Assembly: GCA_009829735.1 (NCBI GenBank)
Contig: CM020619.1
Span: forward strand, 17,613,816-17,677,815
Direction: 5' to 3'
DNA: 64,000 bases
Origin: Pyropia yezoensis
Lineage: Eukaryota; Rhodophyta; Bangiophyceae; Bangiales; Bangiaceae
This document shows, in pieces, positions 21,432 to 31,571 of the stretch (its first letter is position 1; each line of letters opens with the position of its first letter). Both the position numbers and the translations under genes were made by a program. The notes under the pieces are model-generated. The model searched no databases. It saw only the letters and a program-made list of their open reading frames with translations, and was not told the origin of the DNA.

Positions 21432-22727
21432 CTACTCGTCAGAGTGCTCTTCGTAAAGCGCTTGTGCTAATGCGTCGCGCATTTGCACGGCTAGCTCGTA
21501 CGTGTCGTCCTCCAGCGCGTCGGCCGCCATGCCTTGGTGGTTGCCTGCTTGTGCGTCGACGGTACGAGTCCAACCGTCTCCCATGTCGATGAGGAAGTTG
21601 TGTAGGCGCACGCAGGCCTCCACGACATTCGGGACAAACTCCGTCTCCACAGACACCCCGTGGTGCAGCACTCGCCACCGCCCCTTGAGCTCCCCGAATG
21701 CGTGCTCCACCACCACGCGCGGCGAGCACTCAAGGTAGTTGTATAAGCGCTTGGCTGCAGTCGTCACCTGCTCCTCCGGGTAAGGCTTGAGCAGCCATGT
21801 CTCCAAAGCAAACCCCCCGTCAGCCAAGAGGCAGAATCCAGGGCGCAACTTGGGGTGGCTTCCCTTCTGGGCTTCGTACCACGCACTCTTTCTAAAAGCC
21901 CGGCTGTCCGACATGGACCCCCGCAGCCCACCGCGAGTCCACAAGAAGAGCTTCTTCGAGTAGACTATGGCAAGCAGGTTCACACCATAGAAGCACTTGC
22001 GCGTATTAAAGGCCGCCTTGTACTTGGCCGGGGGGGTGCTGATAGGTATAAGACAGCCGTCTATGACCCCGGCCACCCTCTGTATACGGCACTCAAGGTT
22101 GCGCACAAATCCCTGCGCCACAGCGGCCTGGCCCGCCTCGGTCTCTGGGAACGCCGGGGAGGGAAGCGCGCGAAGAAGGGCGTCCACAGTCTCCCTCAAG
22201 ATGGGGGAGAAAGTCGACTCGGCAATGTCAGCGACCTCGCAGGTTGTAAACTGGCTCCCACCATGTCCAAGCCAAAACAGGACAACTAGGAGCCGGATAT
22301 GGGGCTCAATCTGCGGGGGCCGGCCCACTATCCCGTCCCCCGCCACGCGCAAGAAAGGGAGCACCCTCTTGAACAGCTCCTCAAAAGATGCTGGCGACAT
22401 GCGCATCCTCTTGTGAAAGTACGCGTCAGAGCGGTATAGCTTTGCCTCCCAAGCCCGACCGTTATCCTTCACCCACTCGGTTGCCTTCTTCTCCCCGGAA
22501 AGCAAGATGGCTAGAAGGTGCATGGGAAGGTCCATCTCATCGTCATCGTCATCGTCACCCTGCCACCCAGCCATACCATCGGCCACACCACCCACAGAGG
22601 AGCCACTCTCTCCACCGAAAACCCCCCCCAAACCAACCTCTCTGTCACACAAAACATCCCCGCTCACACCCATACCCGAAAAACAGATGTAATCCTCCTC
22701 ATCAAATATCCCCAACGAGTCCCCCAT
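21432..22727 (-). CDS. PIF/Harbinger DDE transposase
   Basis: Transposase with an RNase H-like (DDE_Tnp_4/Harbinger) catalytic domain; 431 aa from ATG 22727, no stop or frame break. An acidic N-terminus precedes a helix-turn-helix-like region (MRMSPASFEELFKRVLPFL, IRLLVVLFWLGHGGSQFTT). Catalytic residues are visible: D in VAGVIDGCLIPI, D in CLLADGGFALETWL and E in VVVEHAFGELKGRWRVL, with family blocks YGVNLLAIV and LFLWTRGG at the usual spacing. It lies tail-to-tail with the SANT-like partner inside the inverted repeats. An intact reading frame in a repetitive family suggests recent mobility. Confidence 0.92.
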   Translation of the reverse strand: MGDSLGIFDEEDYICFSGMGVSGDVLCDREVGLGGVFGGESGSSVGGVADGMAGWQGDDDDDDEMDLPMHLLAILLSGEKKATEWVKDNGRAWEAKLYRSDAYFHKRMRMSPASFEELFKRVLPFLRVAGDGIVGRPPQIEPHIRLLVVLFWLGHGGSQFTTCEVADIAESTFSPILRETVDALLRALPSPAFPETEAGQAAVAQGFVRNLECRIQRVAGVIDGCLIPISTPPAKYKAAFNTRKCFYGVNLLAIVYSKKLFLWTRGGLRGSMSDSRAFRKSAWYEAQKGSHPKLRPGFCLLADGGFALETWLLKPYPEEQVTTAAKRLYNYLECSPRVVVEHAFGELKGRWRVLHHGVSVETEFVPNVVEACVRLHNFLIDMGDGWTRTVDAQAGNHQGMAADALEDDTYELAVQMRDALAQALYEEHSDE

Positions 22728-23792
22728 GTATGAGCACCCCTCACACCCTCAGGCGACTCGAGCGGCGTGACGGAAGGGGGGGTGGGAGCCTCCGACGCGG
22801 CACAAAATAGCCGCCGTACGTGTCGTCAGCGGAGGGGAGAGGTGGGTGAGCCGACACAGTAGCCAGGAGAAACTGCACGTTGTTGACCAGAAGAGGGGAC
22901 GAGCCACACCGCCGTGGCGGCCACCAGCTGCCCCACGGTAGGCAACGACCCGAGGAAGGGGAAGAGCACCGACGCGACAGCCCACAGCAGCGGCACGTCA
23001 GGCACCGACAGATGGGTAGGTGGCCGCCGCCGCGGTAGCCAGCAGCTCCCGCACGTCGGGCGGCGCGACGAGTGCGGGATGGACCGCCAGAGCGGAGGCC
23101 GGCCGCAGCGGCACGTCCGGCACGGCCAGGCAGGGGAGGGGAGCACCGCCGCGGCGGCGGCCAGCGCCGGCGCGGCCAGCGCGAAAAGGAAGATGGGAGA
23201 GAGCTCAACGAGGTGGTTTACAGCACGGGTACGGCCTGCGCCGGAATGAGGTGGGGGGGGGGAGCACCGCCGCGGTGGTGGACAGCAGCGGCACGGCCAG
23301 CACCATTTAGGCCGGGGAGGGGGGGGGCGGAGGCGGTGACGATGGACGGGGGAGAGTAGGCACCGTGTGTAGGAGGTTGTGCCAAGTGTAGTGGCGCGTG
23401 CGGCTGTGGAAGGGGGCGCAGGGGGCGGTCGCGCAATTGGCCTGCGGTGGTCGGAGTGCGTGTGGTTGTGCCAAGTGTACGGGCAAGTGTCGTCGGGGGA
23501 GGTGCGTCGGGGGGTGGATGTTGGAGTGGATGGCGTGAGCGGACGAGCCAAAGATTTTGATGCCTTGGCCGAATGACTTGGCGAAATGCGACCCATCGGT
23601 GGACTTCTTCCGGTCCGTTCGATCGTCCAGTCACACTTACCCCACGTGCGCGCGCAAATCCGCACTCGTAAACCTGGTCCTCGAGGTGCCTGCGATGAGG
23701 ATCTGGGGCTGGCCCCATGAGGCTCGATTTCCTATGAATCCGCGGATCCGCACTGCAGATCCGCGGACTGGGTTGCATTACCGAATAGGGCT
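22728..23792. other. Right subterminal region of the Harbinger element
   Basis: Upstream of the transposase. It contains degenerate repeats built on CAGCGGCACG and GGAGCACCGCCGCGG (about 22915-23310), then a palindrome-rich end with GATCCGCGGATTCAT-type motifs (23735-23770) next to the inverted repeat. No gene seen. Confidence 0.5.
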
Positions 23793-23795
23793 CCG

Positions 23796-24759
23796 GTGAC
23801 GCGGCCACCCAGATCTTGCGTATGAGTGTGTCCCCGCGTTTGAATCTACCCCACCCGTGCACGACATTTCCACCCCTCCCCCCCCTCCTCCCGTGGCCTT
23901 GGCGCCTCCCCCTTCAACCCCCCCCCCGCCGGGGTCTGAAGGTGACAGTCCTTCCCCCATCAATAACCCCATTCCTGTCGCTGTTACCCCGGGCATTCTC
24001 AGACATCTCTGAGATGCCCCGGGGAAGCGTCTGCAGGTGTACTATGAGGGTCGAAAAGCCTCCGAGATGCAGAGGATCGTATTGTGCGTCCCGTAAAAAG
24101 TGGACGTGCACAGGTCGTGCAGTGTGGGTTTGATTGGTCCAGTGGCCGATACTTGACATGATCACGACACGTGCACGTCCACTTTTTACGAGACGCACTA
24201 TACATCCGCCACAGGTGGTAGATTCACAGTCAAGAGGGGACCGCACCTCCCCCGAGACGTGAAGAGACGCCCCTTGCGCCGGGCCCACCCCTGTTTGACC
24301 TCGCCAACCCCGGGTGTGACGGGTAGTGAGCCTTTGGGGGGTGCGCCGGACGAGGGTCGGGGGCTTTGGGCGCTGTAAGAGTGGATGAGGAGGAGAGGTT
24401 GGCCTTTATGGTGTGGTGCGTGGTTCCAGCATCCGTTCTTTAAGGAACGGTTGACTCTTTGCTTTGCGTTCTTTTCCATTCTTTTCTATTCTCACCTGCC
24501 CCACACTGCCGCGGCCACGGGTGCAGGCGGACACGTGTGCATTCTTCGACTTCTTCAGGCCCAAAGGAAGAAAATGCTCTGACACTGCGCTCTTGAGCCA
24601 ATGCAGTGGAAGAGTGGTCTCTCACTGCGATCGAACGGAGTTTCGTCGGCCAATGAGGAGACGAGGAAGCCCGTGAAACCCAGGCTGCACAAGAAACGCC
24701 CTTTTAACTAGGCGTGCGCCACGGCCGGCCGATGAAACATCGCCACATGTGACGAACAA
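23796..24759. other. Intergenic between two DNA transposons
   Basis: Apart from the foldback element at 24079-24203 I see no gene. The 24380-24720 part is near average composition and has no motif I recognise. Confidence 0.4.
24079..24203. mobile_element. Foldback/MITE-like element, 125 bp
   Basis: Two arms of about 33 bp are inverted: GTATTGTGCGTCCCGTAAAA on the left and, reverse-complemented, GTATAGTGCGTCTCGTAAAA on the right, both continuing with AGTGGACGTGCAC. ATC is duplicated directly at both borders (24076-24078, 24204-24206). The size and lack of coding are typical of a miniature inverted-repeat element; the RNA would form a strong hairpin. Confidence 0.7.
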
Positions 24760-24785
24760 TACAGTAACTATTCAATTGTATCGTG

Positions 24786-24817
24786 TTCGTTTATATACCA
24801 CCTGGTATATAAACGAA
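24786..24817. repeat. Perfect palindrome inside the Tigger left end
   Basis: TTCGTTTATATACCA, two bases CC, then its exact reverse complement. It lies about 25 bp inside the left terminal repeat and is far more AT-rich than the surroundings. It may be a transposase or host-factor site, or a cruciform-forming element; function inferred from position only. Confidence 0.8.
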
Positions 24818-25209
24818 TACCGATCGACCGCCCAAGCTTCATCCATGTATTGACGATCGGTTCCGAAACTAAACGATTGATCAATAACAAGTCGAGCGTC
24901 CACGATTGACAGCCCGTGCCCCACCTCACCGTCGCCGACGTCACGCCGACGCCACGCCGTCATGCACCACCGTGAGCATCCGCACCAGCCGCTTGTCTGC
25001 CCGCCCCTGCCCAACCCCTCTCTTTCTCCAATATCGCCCCATCTTGGGCCTTCTCGTCGTAGGATTTCTCAACAACTGGCCTGCGATTTACCTCCTCGCC
25101 TTTGTCGACCCCCTCTATCTGTGGCTTCTCCTTTCTGCAGACGACCTCCCCCCCCCTTCTCCCCACCTTTTTTCCGTTTTTTTCCAGTTTACGCTTCCCG
25201 TTCGTCAAC

Positions 25210-27549
25210 ATGCCTCCGACAACGCCGCGTGCTGCGCGCGCTGTGGCTGCCGCCGCAGCTGAAGCAGCTGTGCAAGAGATCTTCCCCGCGGCAACGACAG
25301 AAACACGGCACGCCGTCAGCGTGGCGGCGGCCGCCGCAACAGCCGCAGCCGCAGTGCACTTCCAACAGAGCGCCTCACGATCTACTCCCCTCCGACCGGC
25401 AGCGTCAAGACGGCCGGCAAGACCGGCGGCATCGGGCGTTGCAGATGGGCATGTCCGCAAGGAGCGGACACCCACCACCCTGGGCGACAAGATCGCGTTT
25501 ATCCGTTTAGTTGATCGAGGGACGCATACGTCATTACAAGCTGCATTAGACCCCTTTCACGTTGCCATATCCCTTGAGGCGGCCCGCAGCATTTGCAGGC
25601 CGAGAGAGCGGGCTAAGCTCCTAGCGCGGGCGCGCAGCGGCGAGCCACTCGATGCTGTGCGCCAACGTCGGTCAAGATTTGAAGCGGTGGATAAGGCGCT
25701 GCGCGCGTGGTACGATGGCATCCAGTCCATGGCGCGCAGCGACCTTCCTGTGACTCTGGCAGTGCTTGAGTCCAAGGCGGCCGAGATTGCAGCCGAAATG
25801 GGCGTGGCGGGCTTCATGGCATCGAAGGGCTTTATCCAGAAGTGGGCGTAACGACACCAGCTGCGCAACGTGGCGCTTTGGGGCCAGGGTGGGTCGGCGA
25901 TTGACGCTGCTCAACAAGGAGCCGAAAGGATGACCGAGATACGGGAGGAGCTGTCCACCTACGACCCAGAGCATATATACAATATGGACGAGACGGGGCT
26001 GCAGTTTCGGTGTCTTCCTAACCGGGCCTACATCGCGGCGGGGCAACGACGGCGGGCCCGAGGGACCAAGGCCATGAAGGCCAAGGATCGGGTCACCCTC
26101 GTGTTGGCATGCAATGCCACGGGCTCCCATAAGATCCCCATCTCTGTCATTGGGTCGGCCGCCGTGCCCTTGTGTTTTAAGCCTCCCCGACCGGCCTGCC
26201 CTCTTCCCTACTTCAGCCAAAAGTCGGCGTGGATGGATGCGGGTGTGTACGACAAGTGGTTCAACACGGTGTTTGCCCCAGCTGTGCGGTCACGGACCAG
26301 CGAGCCTGTCATCCTCATTGTCGACAACTGTGGGGCGCACACGGAGTTGACGTATCCGCAAGTTAAGGTTTGCGCTCTCCCCCCAAACGTGACTGCCATC
26401 CATCAACCTCTGGATGCTGGCGTGATCGCGTGTGTCAAGCGTCGGTATAAGAAGCGCCTAATATCGCTGGTCATCCGCGCGCACGAGGACAGGCAGCGGC
26501 GTGAAGCTTCAGCGCGGGCAGCCGGGCCGACCGCAGCGCCAGCACCGGTGCCAACAAGCGGGCGCAGTGCGGCGACGGAGGCGGCGGCGGGGCCTATCCT
26601 GCACACGGCCGCGGGGCCAGGCCCTAGCAGGCCTCCCGAAGCGGCGGGGGCAGCGGCGACAACACTCGAGGTGACGAGGCTGGGCCCTCCGTCGGCGGGA
26701 ATATGGCCGGGGGTGTCAGCACCACCGGGCGGCGAGTGTGACGCCGCCCCCGTGCCAACCGGTGCGCCGAATGCTGCGGGACCCAATGCGAGCCCCCCCT
26801 CAGCACCACCGGGCGGCGAGTGTGACGCCGCCCCCGTGCCAACCGGTGCGCCGAATGCTGCGGGCCCCAACGCGAGCCCCCTCCCCCCCTCCGCCGCCGA
26901 GCCTTGTGCTCCGTGCGCCACTCCTGGGTCGGCCACTCCACGCGCCGCCCCCGGGCCGACGGGTGGGCCGATTGCTGTGGAACCCAACACAAGCCCCCCC
27001 CCTCCCCCCGCCGCGCCGGGATCTATTGAAGCGTTTTCGTTCAACTCGATTTCGGTTGACGGTTTGCCGTCGCCTACGCCGGCTGACATTGCTTTGGCTT
27101 CCAGACCCAATGTGTGGGTAGCCCCCCCAAGCACCGCCCCGGCTGAGTCAACGAGGCGCAGGCGCTCACGGGCGCCGACCCCGAGGCAAATCTTGGGAGT
27201 TCGCGACGGGGCTCCAGTCCACCTGCAAGACGTGGCCGAGCTTATCCTCGAGGAGTGGGCAGCGGTGACGACGGCCACGATTGCCCATTGCTGGGCAAAG
27301 GCGCGCATTCTGCCGCTTGGCATGGAGGCGCGCCTCTTGGCTGACCACGGAGATTACCGTGCCGCCGTCCAGCCCATTGGCGAGGACGTATGTGAGCTAT
27401 TGTCCCTAATGGGCACGTCTGCTGTGGCGCAGAACTGCTTTGGCGCGAGTGACAGGGCTGAGCAAGAGCTGGCTGGGGACGGATGGCTGGGTATCGAGGA
27501 GGACCCAGACGCAATCGAGGACACAGTGGACCAAGAGCGTCGAGCGTAA
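25210..27549 (+). pseudogene. pogo/Tigger DDE transposase with one in-frame stop
   Basis: Transposase with CENP-B-like helix-turn-helix and DDE domain, about 779 codons from ATG 25210 to TAA 27547-27549 in one frame. The N-terminal psq-like part (LGDKIAFIRLVDRG, LEAARSICRPRERAKLL) and the CENP-B type part (RSRFEAVDKALRAWY, GVAGFMASKGFIQKWA) are followed immediately by a TAA at 25849-25851, then RHQLRNVALWG in the same frame, so one codon interrupts the F-x-x-W-x-x-R-H motif. The catalytic core follows: YNMDETGLQFR (first D), ILIVDNCGAHTE (second D), TAIHQPLDAGVIACVKRRYK (third acidic). The C-terminal 450 residues are Ala/Pro-rich with a 28-residue tandem repeat. Truncation after the DNA-binding half would leave a repressor-like fragment. 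Confidence 0.85.
26716..26883 (+). repeat. 84-bp tandem repeat in Tigger transposase tail
   Basis: Two near-identical 84-bp copies start at 26716 and 26800 (TCAGCACCACCGGGCGGCGA), encoding 28-residue repeats around APPGGECDAAPVPTGAPNA. A third, degenerate copy may follow to about 26990. Period is a multiple of three, so the frame is kept. Confidence 0.8.
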
Positions 27550-27574
27550 CCCGCCGATGTAGACGAGGCGAGCG

Positions 27575-27580
27575 AATAAA
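27575..27580 (+). terminator. AATAAA polyadenylation signal of Tigger gene
   Basis: AATAAA lies 26 bp after the transposase stop codon; a plausible poly(A) signal. Confidence 0.4.
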
Positions 27581-27927
27581 AATAGGAGACAATTGTATCA
27601 TTATGAGCTGCTCTTCTGGTTTGGTCGTGAAGCGCTCCGGTGCTTCATGCTGTGATGTCTTGCGGTCTGAGGCGCAGAGGGCAGGCGGCAGTCCAGCTCG
27701 ACAGTGAACGATCGCGCGACGCCGTCAAACGATCGACAATCGTTCCAAACTGGGGCGAATTTATCAGGGGCCAAAGGCGGCTGGCACCGCCGACTTGATG
27801 GGCTACTTCATGGCGCACCCCCGTATATAGTCGAATAATGACTGTAGTACCTCGGGCGTCCTCGCCACGTGCTCGGATGAGCTTGCCAGATAAGGAACCA
27901 TCCAGTGCTAGCGATAATCAGCAAGTA

Positions 27928-28102
27928 CAGTGCGTCTCCATTCATATCCCACCCTTTGGTCATCCCACGTGGCGCTGAATACGCAACGTTTCAACTAACG
28001 GCATGCATGATTGTGCGACCAATGCATGTTTTTGATCGATCCGACTGTTGCTTTAAGAGCAGTGGGACATGGGCCGGGCGGGATATGAATGGAGACGCAC
28101 TG
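27928..28102. mobile_element. MITE with TA duplication and CAGT ends, 175 bp
   Basis: The ends are inverted repeats: CAGTGCGTCTCCATTCATAT continues as CCCACCC on the left and CCCGCCC on the right strand, with 23 identical terminal bases. TA flanks both sides (27926-27927, 28103-28104). Non-coding. Ends share the CAGT start with the neighbouring Tigger element but are otherwise different, so it belongs to another Tc1/mariner-pogo family. Confidence 0.8.
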
Positions 28103-28269
28103 TATCCCATCCGACTGCTCAGGAGGATCGAAGAGCTTGACCACAATCGGGCAGCCATCTCCAGCGCCCTTAAGGGCACAGCCACCAACGTGGGCTATCA
28201 GCAGATTCACCACTATTGCTAATCCTATGTTTCGATACGTAAGTCGGACTTGTGGTTCGTGAAATTTCT

Positions 28270-28410
28270 GTAAGTGTATCAGCCAATCAGAGCGCGTTCT
28301 CGTTGGCCTGGGATTGCTCAAGAGCTATCGCTCGACCAAAAGGCACTTCTTTGGCTCGGCGATAGCTCAGAGCAATCGGGGGTCAACTTCGTACAGGTCT
28401 CTGATTGGGT
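28270..28410. repeat. Degraded foldback repeat
   Basis: Imperfect inverted arms: CCAATCAGAG plus GATTGCTCAAGAGCTATCGC on the left, and CCAATCAGAG plus GATTGCTCTGAGCTATCGCC on the reverse strand of the right half. Borders are unclear; probably an old miniature element. Confidence 0.5.
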
Positions 28411-28656
28411 GATCTCTGGTTACATAGACCTGGCATTCTTCCGTGTAACGTTACATACCGAATAGTTTTGGCTTTCTTCCGATAGCCCACGTTGGTGGCT
28501 GTGCCCTAAAAACCCTCCACCGATTTACTGAGGTTTTAAAGCTTTCTGATGAACATTGCGAGGTCCTGTGCACTGCGCGCTTTGCTAAGCTTCGTCCGGC
28601 GGGGGGAAGCTCTGAGAGGTCAGACTGGTGTCCCCCCCCTTGCAAAAAACTCACTA

Positions 28657-29107
28657 TTGCAGTTCTCCCAATTTTGTCCCATGTGGACAAGAGCAGAGCA
28701 AACTGTGTTTGACCAATGATATGACTCAGATGCTGACTCTCTGGCCAGTGACTGCTCTACATGAGGGTCCGTTGTTGTACGAACAGTGTGATCGGGGGTT
28801 CTCTCGGGATTTCTGACCACTTCGAGGGCAGAACAAGCACCGGCTGAGCGCTTCGGACTGTTCTTGACAGAGATGACCTGAGATAAAGGGCCAACCGGCG
28901 AGATCCGATGAAAAAACAAGAGTGTTTTGACCAACCAGCGTTCGTTGCGAGAGCAGTTGTGGCCATAGCCAATCATCAGGTTCTTCCGACAGACGTGTTG
29001 CAGCACGCCATTGGTCAGCCCTCAGCTGCGAGCATGCGATTGGCCCTTGCTCTTGTACACTTGCTCTTGCTCTTGTCCACATGGGACAAAATTCGGAAAA
29101 CTGCTAA
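28657..29107. mobile_element. Non-autonomous inverted-repeat element, about 450 bp
   Basis: Long inverted ends: GCAGTTCTCCCAATTTTGTC on the left matches GCAGTTTTCCGAATTTTGTC on the reverse strand at the right, and both continue with CCATGTGGACAAGAGC. TA pairs lie at 28655-28656 and 29108-29109. The interior has no coding potential and average composition. Exact ends are uncertain by a base because of a one-base indel between the arms. Confidence 0.7.
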
Positions 29108-29448
29108 TACCAAGGGTGGTCTTTTTCTCGCGATCCACCAGGGCCACAACGGCACCACCGCCGCGGCCGCCCCCACCACCAACGCCACCCCCACCGCCAC
29201 TTTGCACCGCCGCCTTCCACCGCCAACCCCACCTCCACCTCCGCCCCCACAGCCCGCGGCGACCACCAGCAGGGGAGCACATCCCGCAGACCGCCGCCCC
29301 CGCCGGTGGCGACGCTGGCCGACGAGGAGCAAGCGGTTGGGGGATAGAGCTGGCGGGGGCGGGCCTCCTCCTCGCCGCGAGCCTGCCGCCTGCGCCCGTA
29401 CCGCCGCCACCCCCACCTGTGCTCGCCACGAGTCACAGACGGGGGGTG

Positions 29449-30277
29449 GTATCTACGCTGTTCGAATGGTGGATACCGCTCAAATGGTGGAACACCGCCG
29501 GATGTGCGTTTCCAGCTCGTTTGCCCATTGTTTGCCTCTCAGAACAGGCAAATAAATAGACAGAGAAGCAAGACGTTGCGCAAGAAAAAAAAAAAACAGA
29601 GGAAAGAAGGCTCTCCCGACGATCTCTCTGACAATGTAGAAAAAATACGTAGCAACTATGTTATTCCACACCTCCATCCGGAAACAAGCAGTGGAAGCGG
29701 TCATACGCCGTATAGTCCCCGACCAGTACGCAAATGCCAGCAAACTTGATGAGGAATGGTTTCGCGGTCAAATGGAGATCTACTCTGCCTCCCAGAGAAG
29801 CGTTACAGCCACACAGACGACGCAGACCGGCCACCACTCGCGCGGGCGGCTCGCACGGCGGACGAAAGAGCGCGCCCACGTCAATCAGCACCCCGTCGTC
29901 CAACGACCGCGCTCCCACACCTCTCCACTGCCTTCACCTCCCACGCGCTGGTTGGCTGGGGTGGGTTGGGCACAAGCGGCGGGCCGGCGCATCTCGTGCT
30001 CAGCCTGAGATCCGGTTGCAGTTACAGACTTGTTTCAGTAGTTAAGTGTTCCAGACTTCGAGCGTTTACATCCTCGAGGACCACCACCCGGTGGACGACT
30101 TCCATGTGGACGCCATGGGTGAAGGCGCAAGAAAAAGACATAGGTTGCCGCAGTGATGATGTGGCGCAGCTCACGAGCATTTTTTTCATGCCTCGCCGCA
30201 CAGTCGGGGACGAGCTGCTGTATTCGTACGTAATAAAAACATTAAAAAGTGTTCCAGCATTCGAACAGCGTTGATAC
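29449..30277. mobile_element. Candidate inverted-repeat element, about 830 bp
   Basis: GTATCTACGCTGTTCGAATG at 29449 and, on the reverse strand from 30277, GTATCAACGCTGTTCGAATG, both followed by a TGGA; 23 of 25 bases agree. No target duplication is obvious. The interior is AT-richer than the surroundings and contains short frames without recognisable motifs. Confidence 0.5.
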
Positions 30278-31571
30278 GGCGCCCACTGCCGAGGCTGTCA
30301 CTGCACCCGTCGCTGCCGCAGATGCTGGGCGCGGAGGAGGATGCCGGGCGGCAGCGCGCCCACCGCGCTCGTTCAGCTTGGTCGCCCCGCGTCATCACCG
30401 ACCAGTGGCGGCGACGGGGGCGCGCCAACGAGCATGCGGGGGGAGGAGCGGCTCTTTCTCCCCGCCCCCCCCCGGGGGCTGCCCGCGTGCGCCGTCGTCC
30501 CTCCCTCGCGGCGGTGCGCTTTGATGAGCCGCGCCCGGCACGAGTGCCGCGACCGCCGCGGACGGCCAAGGCCCTGCGCCTTGGCCGCCGCCGTCACGGT
30601 GGCGGTAGTGTCCCCATGGCGCCACGGCGCCACCCTCCCCCCCCCCCTAAAAGAATTCCCCGCGCAGCGGGGTGGCGGTCCGCCGCTACCGCGGTGGCCA
30701 CTGGTACCGTGTGGCGCCCGCTGCCGCCGCCACCACGGCCACAAACACCTCCCATCCCCCCTTGCCCCCCGATCTCTGGCCAAGGGGGGTGGGGAGGGGC
30801 AGATTGCTTGCATGCCAAACAGCCGCCGCGACCGCCCTGCCGCCGCGGTGAAGGGGTGCCTGGGCCGCGCGGCGCCCCCTCGTCGTACCCCCCTCCAGCC
30901 TGCCTGCGCAAGAAAAATACGATCGCGACGACCCCGTCCTTCGCCGCGCCGTCGCCGAAGCGGGGGGGCGGTGGCCGTCACCGCCCCACAAAAGAGGAAG
31001 GGGAAAGACGGAAGCTCCCGGCAGACGGGCGTCTTCCCGACCCCCACGCCCCCCCGAGCACACGGCGGCGGCCGCGGGCGATCGCCGCAACCGCCGAGTG
31101 GGGGCCGCGGGCCGTGAAGCGGGAGCTCGGCGCTCTGCCAGCGGGCGCGTGGTGAACAACCGCTTGGTCCCCACTGGACCAGTGCTTGGCAAGACGCGAC
31201 GGCCGCGACGAATCTTTGAGGCACCGGTGCGGCTCGGGTGGAAGGTCCAGGCAACCGCGGGAGACGATGGCGAGCGGCCTGCCCTGCCCGCGTAGGTGCC
31301 CGCCCCCCCTCCTCCCCCCCCACGGGCACGTCCACCTCCAGTACTGGCGCGCCACGACCCGCCACGGAGCAAGCACCGCCCGTCTTCGGGCCGTCTTGGG
31401 GCAAGCACAAGAGAAAAAAAAAGGAATTAAAAAAGAGGAGCGCGCCGCTGACCCCCCCCACCATTCCCTGTCCCCGCATCACCCCCCCGGCTACCACCCC
31501 CACACCCCCTGCCCCCTACCCCCTACCCCTCCCCACCGTCGGTGGCCCCGCCGTCCTGGCGGCATTTTGTT
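30278..31571. other. Spacer downstream of LRR-WD40 gene, no gene supported
   Basis: GC-rich stretch with open frames on several strands, all Arg/Pro/Gly-rich and without motifs. The last few hundred bases are probably the 3' UTR of the reverse-strand gene that ends at 31572 (T/C-rich and A-rich patches near 31400-31440). Confidence 0.4.

Larger units (their letters stand above)
18437..23792. mobile_element. PIF/Harbinger DNA transposon, apparently complete
   Basis: A 5.36-kb element with terminal inverted repeats. The left end reads AGCCCTATTCGGTAATACAA and the right end, reverse-complemented, AGCCCTATTCGGTAATGCAA, and the arms continue with shared CAGTCCGCGGATC motifs. A 3-bp direct CCG flanks it (18434-18436 and 23793-23795), as expected for the 3-bp duplications of PIF/Harbinger. 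Inside are the two genes typical of the superfamily in tail-to-tail orientation: a SANT/Myb-like DNA-binding protein (forward) and a DDE transposase (reverse). Subterminal palindromes around GTCCGCGGATCC may be protein binding sites. Both genes look intact, so the copy may be young or active. Confidence 0.88.
24762..27844 (+). mobile_element. pogo/Tigger-type DNA transposon
   Basis: A 3.08-kb element with TA target duplications (24760-24761 and 27845-27846) and inverted ends CAGTAACTATTCAATTGTAT (left) and CAGTCATTATTCGACTATAT (right, reverse-complemented). TA duplication with CAGT ends is characteristic of the pogo/Tigger branch of Tc1/mariner, and the single gene inside encodes the matching DDE transposase. 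A perfect 15-bp-arm palindrome lies just inside the left end. The transposase frame has one nonsense codon. Confidence 0.85.

Noticed and set aside
30341-31503. Several 250-370-codon frames on both strands
   Set aside because: Overlap each other on both strands without motifs; more likely spacer and 3' UTR.
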